DNA from: Telmatactis stephensoni
Lineage: Eukaryota > Cnidaria > Anthozoa > Actiniaria > Isophelliidae
Length of the DNA: 64,000 nt
Reading direction: 5' to 3'
NCBI GenBank assembly: GCA_029948255.1
Contig: JALIZF010001459.1
Span: 216,501 to 280,500, forward strand
Part shown: positions 37,991 to 48,607 of the stretch, one piece after another
Layout of the letters: every line of letters begins with the position of its first letter
Position numbering within the stretch: position 1 is the stretch's first letter
The notes under the pieces: model-generated
The model's input: only the letters and a program-made list of their open reading frames with translations
The model's database searches: none
What the model was told of the DNA's origin: nothing
Translations under genes and position numbers: made by a program

Positions 37991-38240
37991 AGGGCCCGGT
38001 TGTTCGAAGGGCGATTAATGCTAATCCTGGGTTAAAATGAATGATTTTCTTTAGATTTTATCCTGGACAAGAGACCATAAATGTTAAAAGAGCGAGCGCC
38101 AAAACTCAGTATTGATGTCTGTGCGAGGTTCGCGTTTAGTACGTACTAGCCTTAATCGCCGCAAACATCGCAGACTTCGCTCTCTTAGTTCTCTTGTCAG
38201 GTCTGCTCAACGCTGATGGTCTTTCGAACAACCGGGTTCA
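37991..38240. mobile_element. Hairpin MITE interrupted by a second MITE
   Basis: The outer pair GGCCCGGTTGTTCGAAGG (37991) and CTTTCGAACAACCGGGTTC (38223-38240) belongs to the 80-bp family at 35411. Between them, about 38066-38195, sits a unit beginning GACAAGAGACCATAA and ending TTAGTTCTCTTGTC. Its interior (CTCAGTATTGATGTCTGTGC) is a short relative of the element at 23740. Confidence 0.75.
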
Positions 38241-38249
38241 GAATCTTGC

Positions 38250-38855
38250 ATTGAATCCGGGAAGCAACAGGGAGCCAGTGGAGTGGAATTGTGTGAATAT
38301 GAATATTATTTAATGTTTTTATCACAAGTTTTAATTCAGTGACATGTAATGAATATATATTCATCCAGGTAAACGAAAATTATCAATAGAATAAGAAGTT
38401 AAACGAAATCCCATTCAGCCAAGAAAAATCCTTTTGACGATGACGATCGCTTTAATTTCTTGTAGCAAATATGTTTTTATATAGACAACTTTTTTAATCA
38501 TCGTACAGTTAATATATATAGCACAGAAACAACAACTGTAGTAATCGATCCACTCAGCCAGTATATATATATATACTTCATAAATGAATGACTCGAGGAT
38601 TTTGTTTATTTCAATTTCTAACATTTTTTTATTATAATAAATAGCTAAAAAAACTTGTAACGATTTTTAAGAGTGTTAATAATACGTTGGATGCATTCAA
38701 TCTGCCGTCAATATTGTTTTTTGCGTAAAAATGAACGTAAAACAAGATGACGATGATATTTACGCAAAACGTAGGAACTCGTTGGAGACAGTGTCATTGA
38801 TATAATTACGTAAGTCAATGCCGTAAATTGAACATTGGCTGAGATATTACTGAGA
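38250..38855. other. AT-rich spacer
   Basis: No gene. Contains a short (TA)n near 38562-38574. The minus frame 38415-38624 is low-complexity and has no domain. Confidence 0.4.
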
Positions 38856-39443
38856 CTGCAATCAAGATCTATCAAGCTCTAATAGAGCCTCACTTTGACT
38901 ATTGTAGCCCAGTATGGGATGGTCGTAACGGACAACTTTCTAACGTACAAACTCCAAAAACTTCAAAATCGTGCTGTTAGAGTTATAACAAATGCAGCAT
39001 ACGAAGACAGTCCAAGTGAGATTCTTGATCATCTAGGATGGGACAAACTTACTGACAGGCGTAAAAAACTTAAGGCTGTACTCATGTTCAAAGCAACTCA
39101 CAAACTAGCGCCCAAATACATACAAGATCTTTTTAAACCCATAGAATCTTGCTATGAAATTAGAAACATTGAAAACAAACTTGCTCTCCCGAAACCCCGC
39201 ACAGACTATCTAAAGCGTAGCATTAGCTACAGCGGGCCAGCTCTGTGGAATAGCCTTCCACACCAAACGAGAGCGAGTCACTCTGTCTCTAATTTCAAAC
39301 TAGACGCACACGTGCGTTCACTCGTGCCTATGCCTGGAGCCCTTTTTAAGAGAGGCTCCAATGACCGGCTCCGTTCGTACTCTTCCCCTAGCCGTTTCAC
39401 GCATTCTTCACCATTCCGGGAAATAGCTAACCGTAACAAATGA
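38856..39443 (+). pseudogene. 5'-truncated non-LTR retrotransposon reverse transcriptase (C-terminus)
   Basis: The frame AIKIYQALIEPHFDYCSPVW (from about 38860) and, after a one-base frameshift near 38935-38945, YKLQKLQNRAVRVITNA, LGWDKLTDRRKKLKAVLMFK and GPALWNSLPHQTRAS match the C-terminal tail that follows the palm/thumb of LINE-type reverse transcriptases (CR1/Jockey/Rex-like groups). The catalytic FADD region and endonuclease are absent. The frame ends at TGA 39441-39443. Truncation and frameshift mean it cannot function. No target duplication was found. Confidence 0.8.
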
Positions 39444-41064
39444 CCTTTTTTGAATCGGCTAACTTAAACTAAAAAATATCTTGATTAGTTAGTTTGTCTG
39501 TCAACAGCTATTAGTGCCTTTGTCTTTCTATTATCATGCATAGGTATTAGATATCTCCAACATGCAAAAATATACCAGTTTTATATTCAACTTCTTATTT
39601 CACTATATATCTCAATTGTTTGCTGTAAATACTTCTACAACGGCATATTTGACACAATAACAAATCGTGTATTTTTTCGTTCATGTTTCGGATGTTATAT
39701 ATATGAATAAAAGACGTTACGTGACCAAACGCGAAATACAAGGTCAATGGAATCTAGTTTCATGCCATTCCGATATTAAATTAAAATTCACTACAAAAAC
39801 CTCTCAAGATCTCTTGAATGCTTGAATGAGGAATATAATTGACTTGCTTCTATGTATGTTCGTTTAGCAACATGTAGGATGAGAAATTCGTAGTTTTCCA
39901 GCTCATAGGAAATAGTCGTTATCGCGAGGGCCTCGGCTTTCAAGTACTCCATTTAGAGTTCGATATTTGGTCAAAGTATTGGAGATGAAGCTCAAAATAA
40001 CAGCCCATCCTGAAGCTCTTATAAGTATATAGGTATTTCTCGAGTTAAAAGCTCCAAATTACATTGTTCTACTGCAGGAAAAGCCCGTCTCTGAAAGCTA
40101 TTTTCTTTGTAGTCGGCCATCTTGCATTCCTAAAGTTCCTGGCTTGCGTTCGCTGTCGCTTAAAGGTGATGAATGAAGGGCATTGTTTTTACGTTCTTAA
40201 CCAATCAGAAGTCCCTCAGGACGAACACAGGAAAAAAAAAAAAAAAACATTTGCAGTTTATAACTCGTTCCCGGCCTAAAGGCCTGGGCACGAGTAACAA
40301 AGCATTAAACCGATTCTATCTACAAAGTACTCCCGCACGGCAAACATGTAAAACAGTTTAATACAATTTTTAAACTTTTTATATCATTATAAAGTTATGT
40401 ATTTGTATGTACTGACGTTTTTACCGTGGCTAAATAAAGTTCCAATCATAGCACGCTGAAGGAATGAGGCTTTTCTTATAGCGTTCAGCTCTACACCTCG
40501 GTAAGACGTGGCTTTTTTGTTTCTTAAGTTGTGACTGTACGAATTGAACATTCTACTGAAGCTGGCTTCTATTATCATGCCGGTTAGTCATTCTATTTTG
40601 TGGGATGTAAATTGAGAAAGCTGTAATTTTTGTAGGTTCGACACATGTCTACATAGTCAATCTTCATCATTGTCACATCATCATCGTTTTCTTCTTCTTC
40701 ATCATCATCATCATCATCATCATCTTCTTCTTCTTCTTCTTCTTCTTCTTCTTCTTCTTCTATCAAAAGTTGCACATTTGTCAACCAAAAAGATGTCATT
40801 GGCCGTGTATTCTATAAGGGATTCGATGTCAAGAAAAAAGAAATAAAAGATTGGCTTGAGCTCAAATTTGCTAAGAACAAATGATGGGGGATTGGCCTTT
40901 GACCTTATATGGCCGAACAGCGTAATAACAAGCAAAAAGCAATTTATAGTTCAGTTTATCATAACAGCTGCTCTAACTAAAATTATTTAGAGTTTCTGTC
41001 ACTTATTTTATCGGTCAGATGAAGACAGCTTCTGAAAACTTCGTGCCTACTTGAAGATATAAAA
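39444..41064. other. Spacer with a trinucleotide repeat
   Basis: AT-rich; holds the CTT/CAT repeat at 40686-40760. Plus frames near 40064-40361 read through an A-run and show no domain. No gene supported. A 5' UTR exon for the GPCR may lie in this region, because an acceptor precedes its ATG. Confidence 0.4.
40686..40760. repeat. (CTT)n/(CAT)n microsatellite
   Basis: TTC and ATC triplets in three blocks. It encodes poly-Glu/Asp or poly-Arg on the minus strand, which explains the odd acidic and basic frames there. Confidence 0.95.
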
Positions 41065-41324
41065 GGGTTATTAACCGAGCGCGAGGTCTGTATGGGAAAA
41101 TATCAGACCGAGGTCTTGACAGTACTGTACAAAAAGACCGAGGTCTGATATTTTCCCATACAGACCGAGCAAACGAGGTTAATAACTTATTTATTATATG
41201 GCTTTGAGAAGTCCCGCTAAAACAATTGCCAAACGCAAACTTTTCTTTTCATCCGTGATATGGCAAAATACAGACCATGCGCTAGCCAACCAAAATTCAG
41301 GAAATTATCTAGCCATATAATAAT
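41065..41324. mobile_element. Two-hairpin MITE, copy 2, just upstream of the GPCR
   Basis: Starts AAGGGTTATTAACCGAGCGC and ends with AGCCATATAATAA. GGGAAAATATCAGACCGAGG pairs with its complement. This copy lacks about 20 bp (the GGACAGCGGTC stretch) present in the other two. It ends 58 bp before the GPCR ATG and lies in the probable 5' intron. Confidence 0.88.
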
Positions 41325-41382
41325 GTATTTTAATGGAGTAGTTCCTGTCTTACAGAAGATGTAAACTCAAAACCAAGCAAAT

Positions 41383-42405
41383 ATGAATTGGACCAACAGC
41401 AGTAAAGCAATTACAGATGGGAAAGATGTAAAAAGTCTGCATTGGAAAATCATGATGGTTGTATATGTCATCATCTTTGTTGTGGGAATCCTTGGAAACT
41501 CACTCGTCCTTCTCATCTTGAAACAACGTAAAACAAAAACAAGACCACCTTATGAATACTTTATTGGGAACTTGAGCATCGCAGATATGATCCTCCTGGT
41601 TGTATATATGATCGCAAAATATGCTAGAAACACAAAAACGTTGTATTTTTGTAAGTTTTTCAGCTCTGCGATTGCTATTTCTTCAACTGTGAGCATGTTC
41701 ACGGTTACTGCTATTGCAATCTTTAGATTCAAAGCCATTGTGAACCCTTTGAAGTTTAAGCCGAGGAAAAAAGCGATCCATGGGACGGTCATAGGCATAT
41801 GGGTTTGGACGTTTCTCATTTTCATACCGGTATACATAGTAGTGGATCTCGATGAGAACTCTGGATTTTGTCACGAGCCATCACCGATGATAAACAAAAT
41901 CTATACCCTAGCATTATTCGTGTTAGAGTATCCAATTCCTTTGACTATTATTGCCATCTGCTATACTAAAGTTATCTTGTACCTTAAACACCATAAAGTT
42001 CCGCAATGTGAACTGGGCCAAGGAAATCATCTTCAACTTGCTCGAAAACGTAAGCAAGATAAAGAAGTGCTGAAAATCTCTGTGATTATTATCATACTGT
42101 ACACTGTATTGACTTTACCGGTTCAAATTCATTTGTTGAGTTTGATTGTTTACGAGAATACATCTTTAGCCAATGTTGTTGTCCTTTTCTCAAACGAAAT
42201 TCTACTTCTCCATAGTGGTTGTAATCCACTTGTGTATGGAACGGTTTCCCGCCAATTCCGTACGCAAATAATCAATTACGTACGTTCTTTTACTTGTCCT
42301 TCCTGTCTACGTAATCGCAGGATTGAATCCGTGAATGATAACATACAGGAACTTGACTTCAATATGGTGGAACTGACTAGGATCGTCCAAGAATGTCCAA
42401 AATAG
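41383..42405 (+). CDS. Rhodopsin-family (class A) GPCR, intronless
   Basis: 340 aa, seven hydrophobic segments. TM1 has GNSLVLL. TM2 has NLSIADMILL. A Cys before TM3 (FCKFFSS) and one in loop 2 (GFCHEP) can form the conserved disulphide. The TM3 end is FRFKAIVNPL, so the E/DRY triad is reduced to its Arg with Phe on both sides. TM5 has the usual Pro (YPIPLTIIAICY). TM6 has LTLPVQ, keeping Pro but lacking the CWxP Trp. TM7 has NPLVY. Two N-terminal NxS/T-type sites (NWT, NSS) precede TM1. This fits the large cnidarian set of neuropeptide/amine-type receptors; the ligand is unknown. An AG acceptor (CCTGTCTTACAG, 41344-41355) implies a spliced 5' UTR. The stop TAG and last codons TGT CCA AAA fall in the inverted repeat of a transposon, so the present C-terminus is secondary. 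Confidence 0.9.
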   Translation: MNWTNSSKAITDGKDVKSLHWKIMMVVYVIIFVVGILGNSLVLLILKQRKTKTRPPYEYFIGNLSIADMILLVVYMIAKYARNTKTLYFCKFFSSAIAISSTVSMFTVTAIAIFRFKAIVNPLKFKPRKKAIHGTVIGIWVWTFLIFIPVYIVVDLDENSGFCHEPSPMINKIYTLALFVLEYPIPLTIIAICYTKVILYLKHHKVPQCELGQGNHLQLARKRKQDKEVLKISVIIIILYTVLTLPVQIHLLSLIVYENTSLANVVVLFSNEILLLHSGCNPLVYGTVSRQFRTQIINYVRSFTCPSCLRNRRIESVNDNIQELDFNMVELTRIVQECPK

Positions 42406-42442
42406 ACCATCTGTACCGACGGTTACCGTCGGTACAGATGGT
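42406..42442. repeat. 18-bp inverted pair at the left end of the large element
   Basis: ACCATCTGTACCGACGGT, one T, then its exact complement. The same word recurs at the right end (52866-52883, 52896-52913) and, as ACCGTCGGTACTGATGGT, in the subterminal region near 42628 and in every 112-bp repeat. A likely protein-binding or folding site of the element. Confidence 0.9.
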
Positions 42443-43009
42443 GAAAGTAATTAATATGCACCAGCGATGAATATATTATCATCTTCTTCATTAATTAAAA
42501 TGCATATCACTTATTATACAACTCGTCACCGACTCACGTTTCACTGCATGGTCACCCTTTGGCAGAATTGGTCACCCTTTGGTAAACATGAATATATTAT
42601 AATTTACTCAAGGCAGCACAGGCACCGTGACCGTCGGTACTGATGGTGAATTTTCTCTTTGTAAGTAAGTCTATCTATTAAAAATTAAAGTTTAACAAAA
42701 ACAAGATATTTTAATGTTTAGTAGAAGTGATTTGGTACTATATTGTTTTAATTTTGGGCTTTTCTAAAGCGCTTGAAGCATTTGTGTCACGGTCACCATC
42801 GGTAATGTTTTTCCGTTGGTAACTGATGGTGAAAAGCTATGTATAATTTCTCATTCTTTGAAAATCCTAGTTAAAAAACTAAACCCTTGTGGTAGCATAC
42901 ATTTATTTATAACATATTTGTTTCATTAATATGTTTCACTGTTATTATTAAGTCGACTTTAGAGTTTTGCATCAACAATAATTCAAAAAACATTGATGTT
43001 TCGATAAAA

Positions 43010-43900
43010 CTTATTCCGATGTCAGGAAAATCAATAAATCAGTCATCTTCTTATAGGACAGATCTACGGCAGTTCAAAAACCAAGCCGTCAGTGCTTTGC
43101 CGTTTACAAGTCACAAAACACTCAGTTAAATCAATAAAACAGTCATCTTTTTATAGGACAGATCCGTACGGCACTTTTAAAACCTGATGTCAGTGTTTCG
43201 CCGTTTACAAAAGTCACAAAACACTCAGTAAATAAATAAAACAGTCATCTTCTTATAGGACAGATCTACGGCAGTTCAAAAACCTCATGTCAGTGTTTCG
43301 CCGTTTACAAAAGTCACAAAACACTCAGTAAATCAATAAAACAGTCATCTTCTTATAGGACAAATCTACGGCAGTTCAAAAACCTCATGTCAGTGTTTCG
43401 CCGTTTACAAAAGTCACAAAATACTCAGTTAAATCAATAAAACAGTCATCTTCTTATAGTTCAAATCTACGGCAGTTCAAAAACCTCATATCAGTGTTTC
43501 GCCGTTTACAAAAGTCACAAACACTCGATCAGTTAAATCAATAAAACAGTAATCTTCTTATAGGACAGATCCGTACGGCACTTTTAAAAACTGATGTCAG
43601 TGTTTCGCCGTTTACGAAAGTCACAAAATACATTTCAAGAAAATCAACAAATCAGTTTTCCTTTTAATATAGCACTGCTTGATCTAGTACGACACTTCTA
43701 ACAGCATGTCAGTGTTTCGCCGTTTACAAAAGTTAAAACACTGTTATAGGAAAATCAATAAATCAGTCTTCATCTTATAAGACAGATCTCGAACATCTAA
43801 AACCATGTTACATTGTTTGCAAAACAACCTTTCAGGAAAATCAGTCATTTTATAGAAACACCTACGCCTATTCAAGAAACAATGATTTGTGTTTCGCCCT
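43010..43900. repeat. 101-bp tandem array (about 8-9 copies)
   Basis: The unit contains AGTCATCTTCTTATAGGACA, TACGGCAGTTCAAAAACCTC and TGTCAGTGTTTCGCCGTTTA. The AGTCATCT word recurs near 43041, 43142, 43243, 43343, 43444 and 43548. The last copies are diverged. Non-coding. Lies inside the 10.5-kb element near its left end. Confidence 0.9.
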
Positions 43901-44884
43901 TTATTAAACGTTTCCCATTAAATCAAAAGTTACACAAATTCATCTATCCATTCCAGCTTGTACCAAGAACGATAAATATACAATTTAATTGAGATATTCA
44001 AAACAAACAATTAAGGCGACTCAATAGAAATTCAGGAGGCATTCGGCCTTGACAAACTTTTGGTCACAACTTTTTAGCATCACGTTCAATTTCAAAAGCT
44101 TTTTAGGAACTTTTACTCCAATTATCCAGCTGTAGACACATTGGCCTTAAGCAATTTAATTTACCTTATTGTTGCCATTTGAGGTTCGTTGTTGTTATTC
44201 TCAGAGTACGAGGCCGGGGTGCTTTAAGATTCATTATGATTTCAGAGCTCTTTTAGGGTACACTTTTGGCAGCCAATCGTTCTCGCATTTCTATTCCAAC
44301 AATTTTTGTGAAACTCACTCTGCTTGAAGTTTGATTCATTGTAGTTTGATTCCCTATGTTTCAACTATTTATACCAACAAAATTTTGATTTAGAGTGGGT
44401 CATTTCTAAACAGTGGGATCAGTTTTGTTGAAATTACTCCAAAAATAGTTCTCTTCAACAAAATCGCTTAACCTTTTCCCTACAGCCAAAATCAGGCAAA
44501 TACTCTTGTATTTTTGAGGCCTAGTGAAAACCTCTCCTAGTTTTTTTGAGTTTTAATTTGGAGTTCCTGTGAAAATCACTGCTGTGCACAATTGCTGGGG
44601 GCTCATATTTTTGATTGACAACAAGAATTCGTTAGCGAGTCACATCAAGATCATTCAGGATAGCGCCATTTTCCTGGAATTTCAATACATGTAAATATTG
44701 AGCTTTTTAGAGTCATTTCTTGATCTATGAAGAAGTAGGAGTGCATCATGAAGCCCTGTGACAACCTAAGTCACACTGTCTCATGCCAACAAACTGAGTT
44801 CAGTACTTGGATAATCCACGAAGAAATGTGAGAGAAGTTTGCTATTTCAAGAAAGGGAATTTTTCGAAATGATTATCCTGAAGA
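43901..44884. other. Element interior without recognised content
   Basis: AT-rich single-copy sequence between the 101-bp array and the nested CACTA-like element. No frame longer than about 60 codons; no domain. Confidence 0.4.
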
Positions 44885-44899
44885 GCCACAGCATGAAAT

Positions 44900-45275
44900 G
44901 CTGTATTTACACTTCTTTACGTAAGTCGTAAAGGTGCGTAAAGATTGATGAATATTTACCGTTATATTTACGGAGGAGCGTAAAGGTGCGAAAAGATCGT
45001 AAAGAAACGTAAAGATACAGTAAAGGAACGTAAAAATATTGTTGTTATAAAGTTGCCTTAAACAGGTCATAAAGATCCGTAAATATTCCGTCGTAAAGCT
45101 CACCGTAAAGGTGCGAAAAGACCGTAAAAACACGTAAAGAAACGTAAAGGCACGTAAAAATATAGGTATTGTAAAGTTGCCTTAAACAAGTCATAAAGAT
45201 CCGTAAATACTCCGTCGTAAAGTTTGCCGTAAAGGTTCGAGAAGACCGTAAAGACATGTAAAGAAAAGCAAAACT
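44900..45275. repeat. Left subterminal CGTAAAG repeat cluster
   Basis: More than twenty CGTAAA-type words, partly as a 120-bp duplicated block (GTAAAGTTGCCTTAAAC...CATAAAGATCCGTAAATA). The minus frames across it are repeat translations. Confidence 0.85.
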
Positions 45276-45882
45276 ATGTATTGAAAAATCTTGGTATGTA
45301 CACTGCAAAAATTTTATTTTTAGAATGGGTTAGTTTAATTCTTTCTTTGAGTAAAAGTCGGCTATCACCCAATACTGATTGAGTAAAAACTTACTATCTA
45401 CCCAATTTTTTTCTTAATTTTTTTCTGAGTAAAATAAGTCAGCTCTTACTCAATATATTGAGTACAGTCTACTCAAAAACTGGTCAGGAATACGTTATCT
45501 TCGACTATGATTGTTACAGTAGTCAGGAAATCGTCACGATCAACACGTATTTTTAACAGATACGTTTATTCTGGGCTTTATGCTTTTGCTAAAGGATTGC
45601 TAATATTGTTTACGGTTCTACTTGTTAGGATCCACTCTATTAACTTTGTTAGGATCGACTGTTATAGTCTTCTGTGGTTGAAAAAGCATTACATTAGATT
45701 TTTTAATATCAAAGCTGCCTTTAGGTCACTTTAGGGCCGCTAAATTTTACAGATGATTATGTCGATTACTTCAAGAACTCAATAACAAATCTGGAACGAA
45801 TCAATTTTAATTAATTATAACACGATCACCGGAAGTATTTACCAAAGCTGACCAATCATGACGCGCCATTTGATATTTGAAC

Positions 45883-47123
45883 ACAGGTAGCCCAAGCTCA
45901 CTATTAGTGGCTATTTATAAGAGAATGTATGGCACTCAATATCACTCAAAATTTCTGTCTTAATTTTAATAAAATTCCACGAGACTTCTAAAGTGTGTTG
46001 TTTATGCTTTCTTCTAACCTCTGAATGAGTTTCAGCGAAATTCGTCGATTTTAACTGCTCGCCCTAAGCCACTCAAAAATGGAGAGAAGGTAGGAAGCGA
46101 TGGCTGACTCGAAGCCATCATACTGCTCAACTCCAGTCCAAATATCTTCCCGAAAAATCGCTCTAGTTCAAAAATTCCTTCGCACAGGGTTGAAACGATA
46201 AATAAGCCACGTCCTCATGCCAGCCAAAACGAAGCGAACGCCTTTCCAAACGAGCCACGGGACTTGAACTTCCAAAAAATGCTCGCTTACGAGGAGAAGA
46301 AAATGCGTGACTGACAAAAGTTGTCACAACCAAACCGTTAAAAAATAGAGAGAGCCTGGGATCGAGCAAAAACTACTACTTTGGCCGGGCAGAGACGGGA
46401 CTTGACTGGAGTACAAACTCTTCCCCTCCCTCGGCTCCCCCATATCGCAAAACATGACAGCTATTGTATTTCTCGGCCAATCACAGCCAAAATCACACAC
46501 TTCAAATTCAAGACTCAGGGGAAACCTTCGCTTGACCGGTGTTTTGAGATATCCGTTCTATCTCAAAACTCTCAAGGGAGGGGAAGAGTTTGTACTCCAG
46601 TCAAGTCCCGTCTCTGCCCGGCCAAAGTAGTAGTTTTTGCTCGATCCCAGGCTCTCTCTATTTTTTAACGGTTTGGTTGTGACAACTTTTGTCAGTCACG
46701 CATTTTCTTCTCCTCGTAAGCGAGCATTTTTTGGAAGTTCAAGTCCCGTGGCTCGTTTGGAAAGGCGTTCGCTTCGTTTTGGCTGGCATGAGGACGTGGC
46801 TTATTTATCGTTTCAACCCTGTGCGAAGGAATTTTTGAACTAGAGCGATTTTTCGGGAAGATATTTGGACTGGAGTTGAGCAGTATGATGGCTTCGAGTC
46901 AGCCATCGCTTCCTACCTTCTCTCCATTTTTGAGTGGCTTAGGGCGAGCAGTTAAAATCGACGAATTTCGCTGAAACTCATTCAGAGGTTAGAAGAAAGC
47001 ATAAACAACACACTTTAGAAGTCTCGTGGAATTTTATTAAAATTAAGACAGAAATTTTGAGTGATATTGAGTGCCATACATTCTCTTATAAATAGCCACT
47101 AATAGTGAGCTTGGGCTACCTGT
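45883..47123. mobile_element. 1.24-kb nearly perfect foldback, ACAGGTAGCCCAAGCT family
   Basis: Arms of about 560 bp mirror each other about 46503 without net indels: a 68-codon frame at 46163-46369 (-) is repeated identically at 46637-46843 (+), and the coordinates sum exactly. Termini ACAGGTAGCCCAAGCT match the element at 24291-26097. Flanks TATTTGAAC (45874-45882) and GATTTGAAC (47124-47132) agree in 8 of 9, a Mutator-like target duplication. The centre (about 46442-46570) is unpaired. Arm identity suggests a recent insertion or arm-to-arm conversion. Confidence 0.92.
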
Positions 47124-48049
47124 GATTTGAACTCTTGCCGCTCAATTACAAATTCGTTGATGTTCGTTATGGTTGTTGAACACGCGTGAATTCTATGAAG
47201 TTTGTCTCGATAAATATGCCCTCTATTGCCTCAAAGATCTTCAGCTTGTTGCTCGATTCAATGAAAGATACAAAGAAAAACTTTTACTTAAAAATATTGG
47301 CCGAGAAGAAACTGATAGAACAGCTTAAAAGCTAACATTGTGACTGGGAATTAAGCTTATGTTCTGATGCTTGGCGCCATACATTTAACAAAGCTAAAAT
47401 AACTTTTTGGTAAGTAGCATTTGTTGAAATTTATATTTTAAAAGTGAGCTATAGTGTTATGACGCGTTGTCAGTCCGTTTCTAGAGAAGATTTGACTCGC
47501 GCGAGATCGAAATGAGCGAAATGAGCAGTTGATTCATATGAGTCGAGAGCGCGTTTATCTTCGTGGTGAATTAGCATCAAAAGAAGTGGATATAATTAAA
47601 AGTTTCTTATGTGATTGTTTCTAGGACGCTAAAGACCATTCGAAGGTCTTTGACCGTCTGCGAAGCTTACTGTTTCCGTCTTCAGTTTACAAGCAAGTAA
47701 ATGACCTAATGTCGCGCTACGATACCTTAATTCTAGTATAATGGACTGATAAGACTAGATCATGCTGTATTGGATACGTTGAAACAGAGTATTTTATGTA
47801 TATTTTGATATTCAAATATTTTAAATATATTTAGAGATTTCGAAATGTAATTTCACTAAGAAGGTTACTGTTTTTTGAATAAAATATATTTACTCTTTAA
47901 ATCGTTTTATATCTATGATATGAACAAGCTTCTCAAAATGTAGGATTTGGAGGTCATTACATTTGCTTTAGAGCGCTAACACTAAAACCATGAAACAACC
48001 TAGCAAATAGTAGCAAAGTTCTTTATTTGTTCTCCATAGTTTAATTAGA

Positions 48050-48600
48050 AGTGCGCGTAAATGTAGCTTTGGGGATTTTTACGATTAAAAATGTACGCGT
48101 GAAAGTCGGTTTTCGTATCTTTACGATGACTACTGTACGCATAAATAGTGATTTTGCGCATCTTTTCCATCACGAATATACCCGTAAATACTGGTTTTTC
48201 GCATCTTTTCCATCACGAATATATCCGTAAATACTGGTTTTGCGCATCTTTTCCATCACGAATATACCCGTAAAGATTGCTTTTGAGCATCTTTACGATG
48301 GCCATTGTACGCGTAAATACTGGTTTTGCGCATCTTTTCCATCACGAATATACCCGTAAAGATTGCTTTTGCGCATCTTTACGATGACGATTATATGCGT
48401 TAAGGTGAGATTTACGGATCTTTTGAGCTCCGTAAATATACCGGTAAATTATGTCTGTACCGGCACCTTTACAATCACCGTGATAGTACCGTAAATACAA
48501 TCTTTACGCACTTGTAAATAATGCCGTAAAGAGGCGTAAACTATTTCTTTACGGAACCTTTGTGGATTCTTTACGGACACGTAAATACAGCTTTTCATGC
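48050..48600. repeat. Right subterminal 54-bp repeat cluster
   Basis: Four to six copies of a unit with GCGCATCTTTTCCATCACGA and ATACCCGTAAATACTGGTTT, alternating with CTTTACGATGACGATTATA variants. Counterpart of 44900-45275 in inverted orientation, within the CACTA-like element. Confidence 0.85.
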
Positions 48601-48607
48601 TGTGAGC

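Larger units (their letters stand above)
44888..48604. mobile_element. 3.7-kb CACTA/EnSpm-like non-autonomous element
   Basis: Ends CACAGCATGAAATGCTGTAT on the left and the complement of CACAGCATGAAAAGCTGTAT on the right. A 3-bp AGC flanks both (44885-44887, 48605-48607). CACTA/EnSpm elements typically begin CAC(T/A), make 3-bp duplications and carry clustered subterminal transposase-binding repeats. Here both subterminal zones (44900-45270 and 48050-48600) are packed with CGTAAA(G/T) in opposite orientations. No transposase frame. Interrupted by the foldback at 45883-47123. Confidence 0.75.

Noticed and set aside
46163..46843. Two identical 68-codon frames on opposite strands
   Set aside because: They are the two arms of a foldback transposon; identity reflects the palindrome, not a conserved gene.
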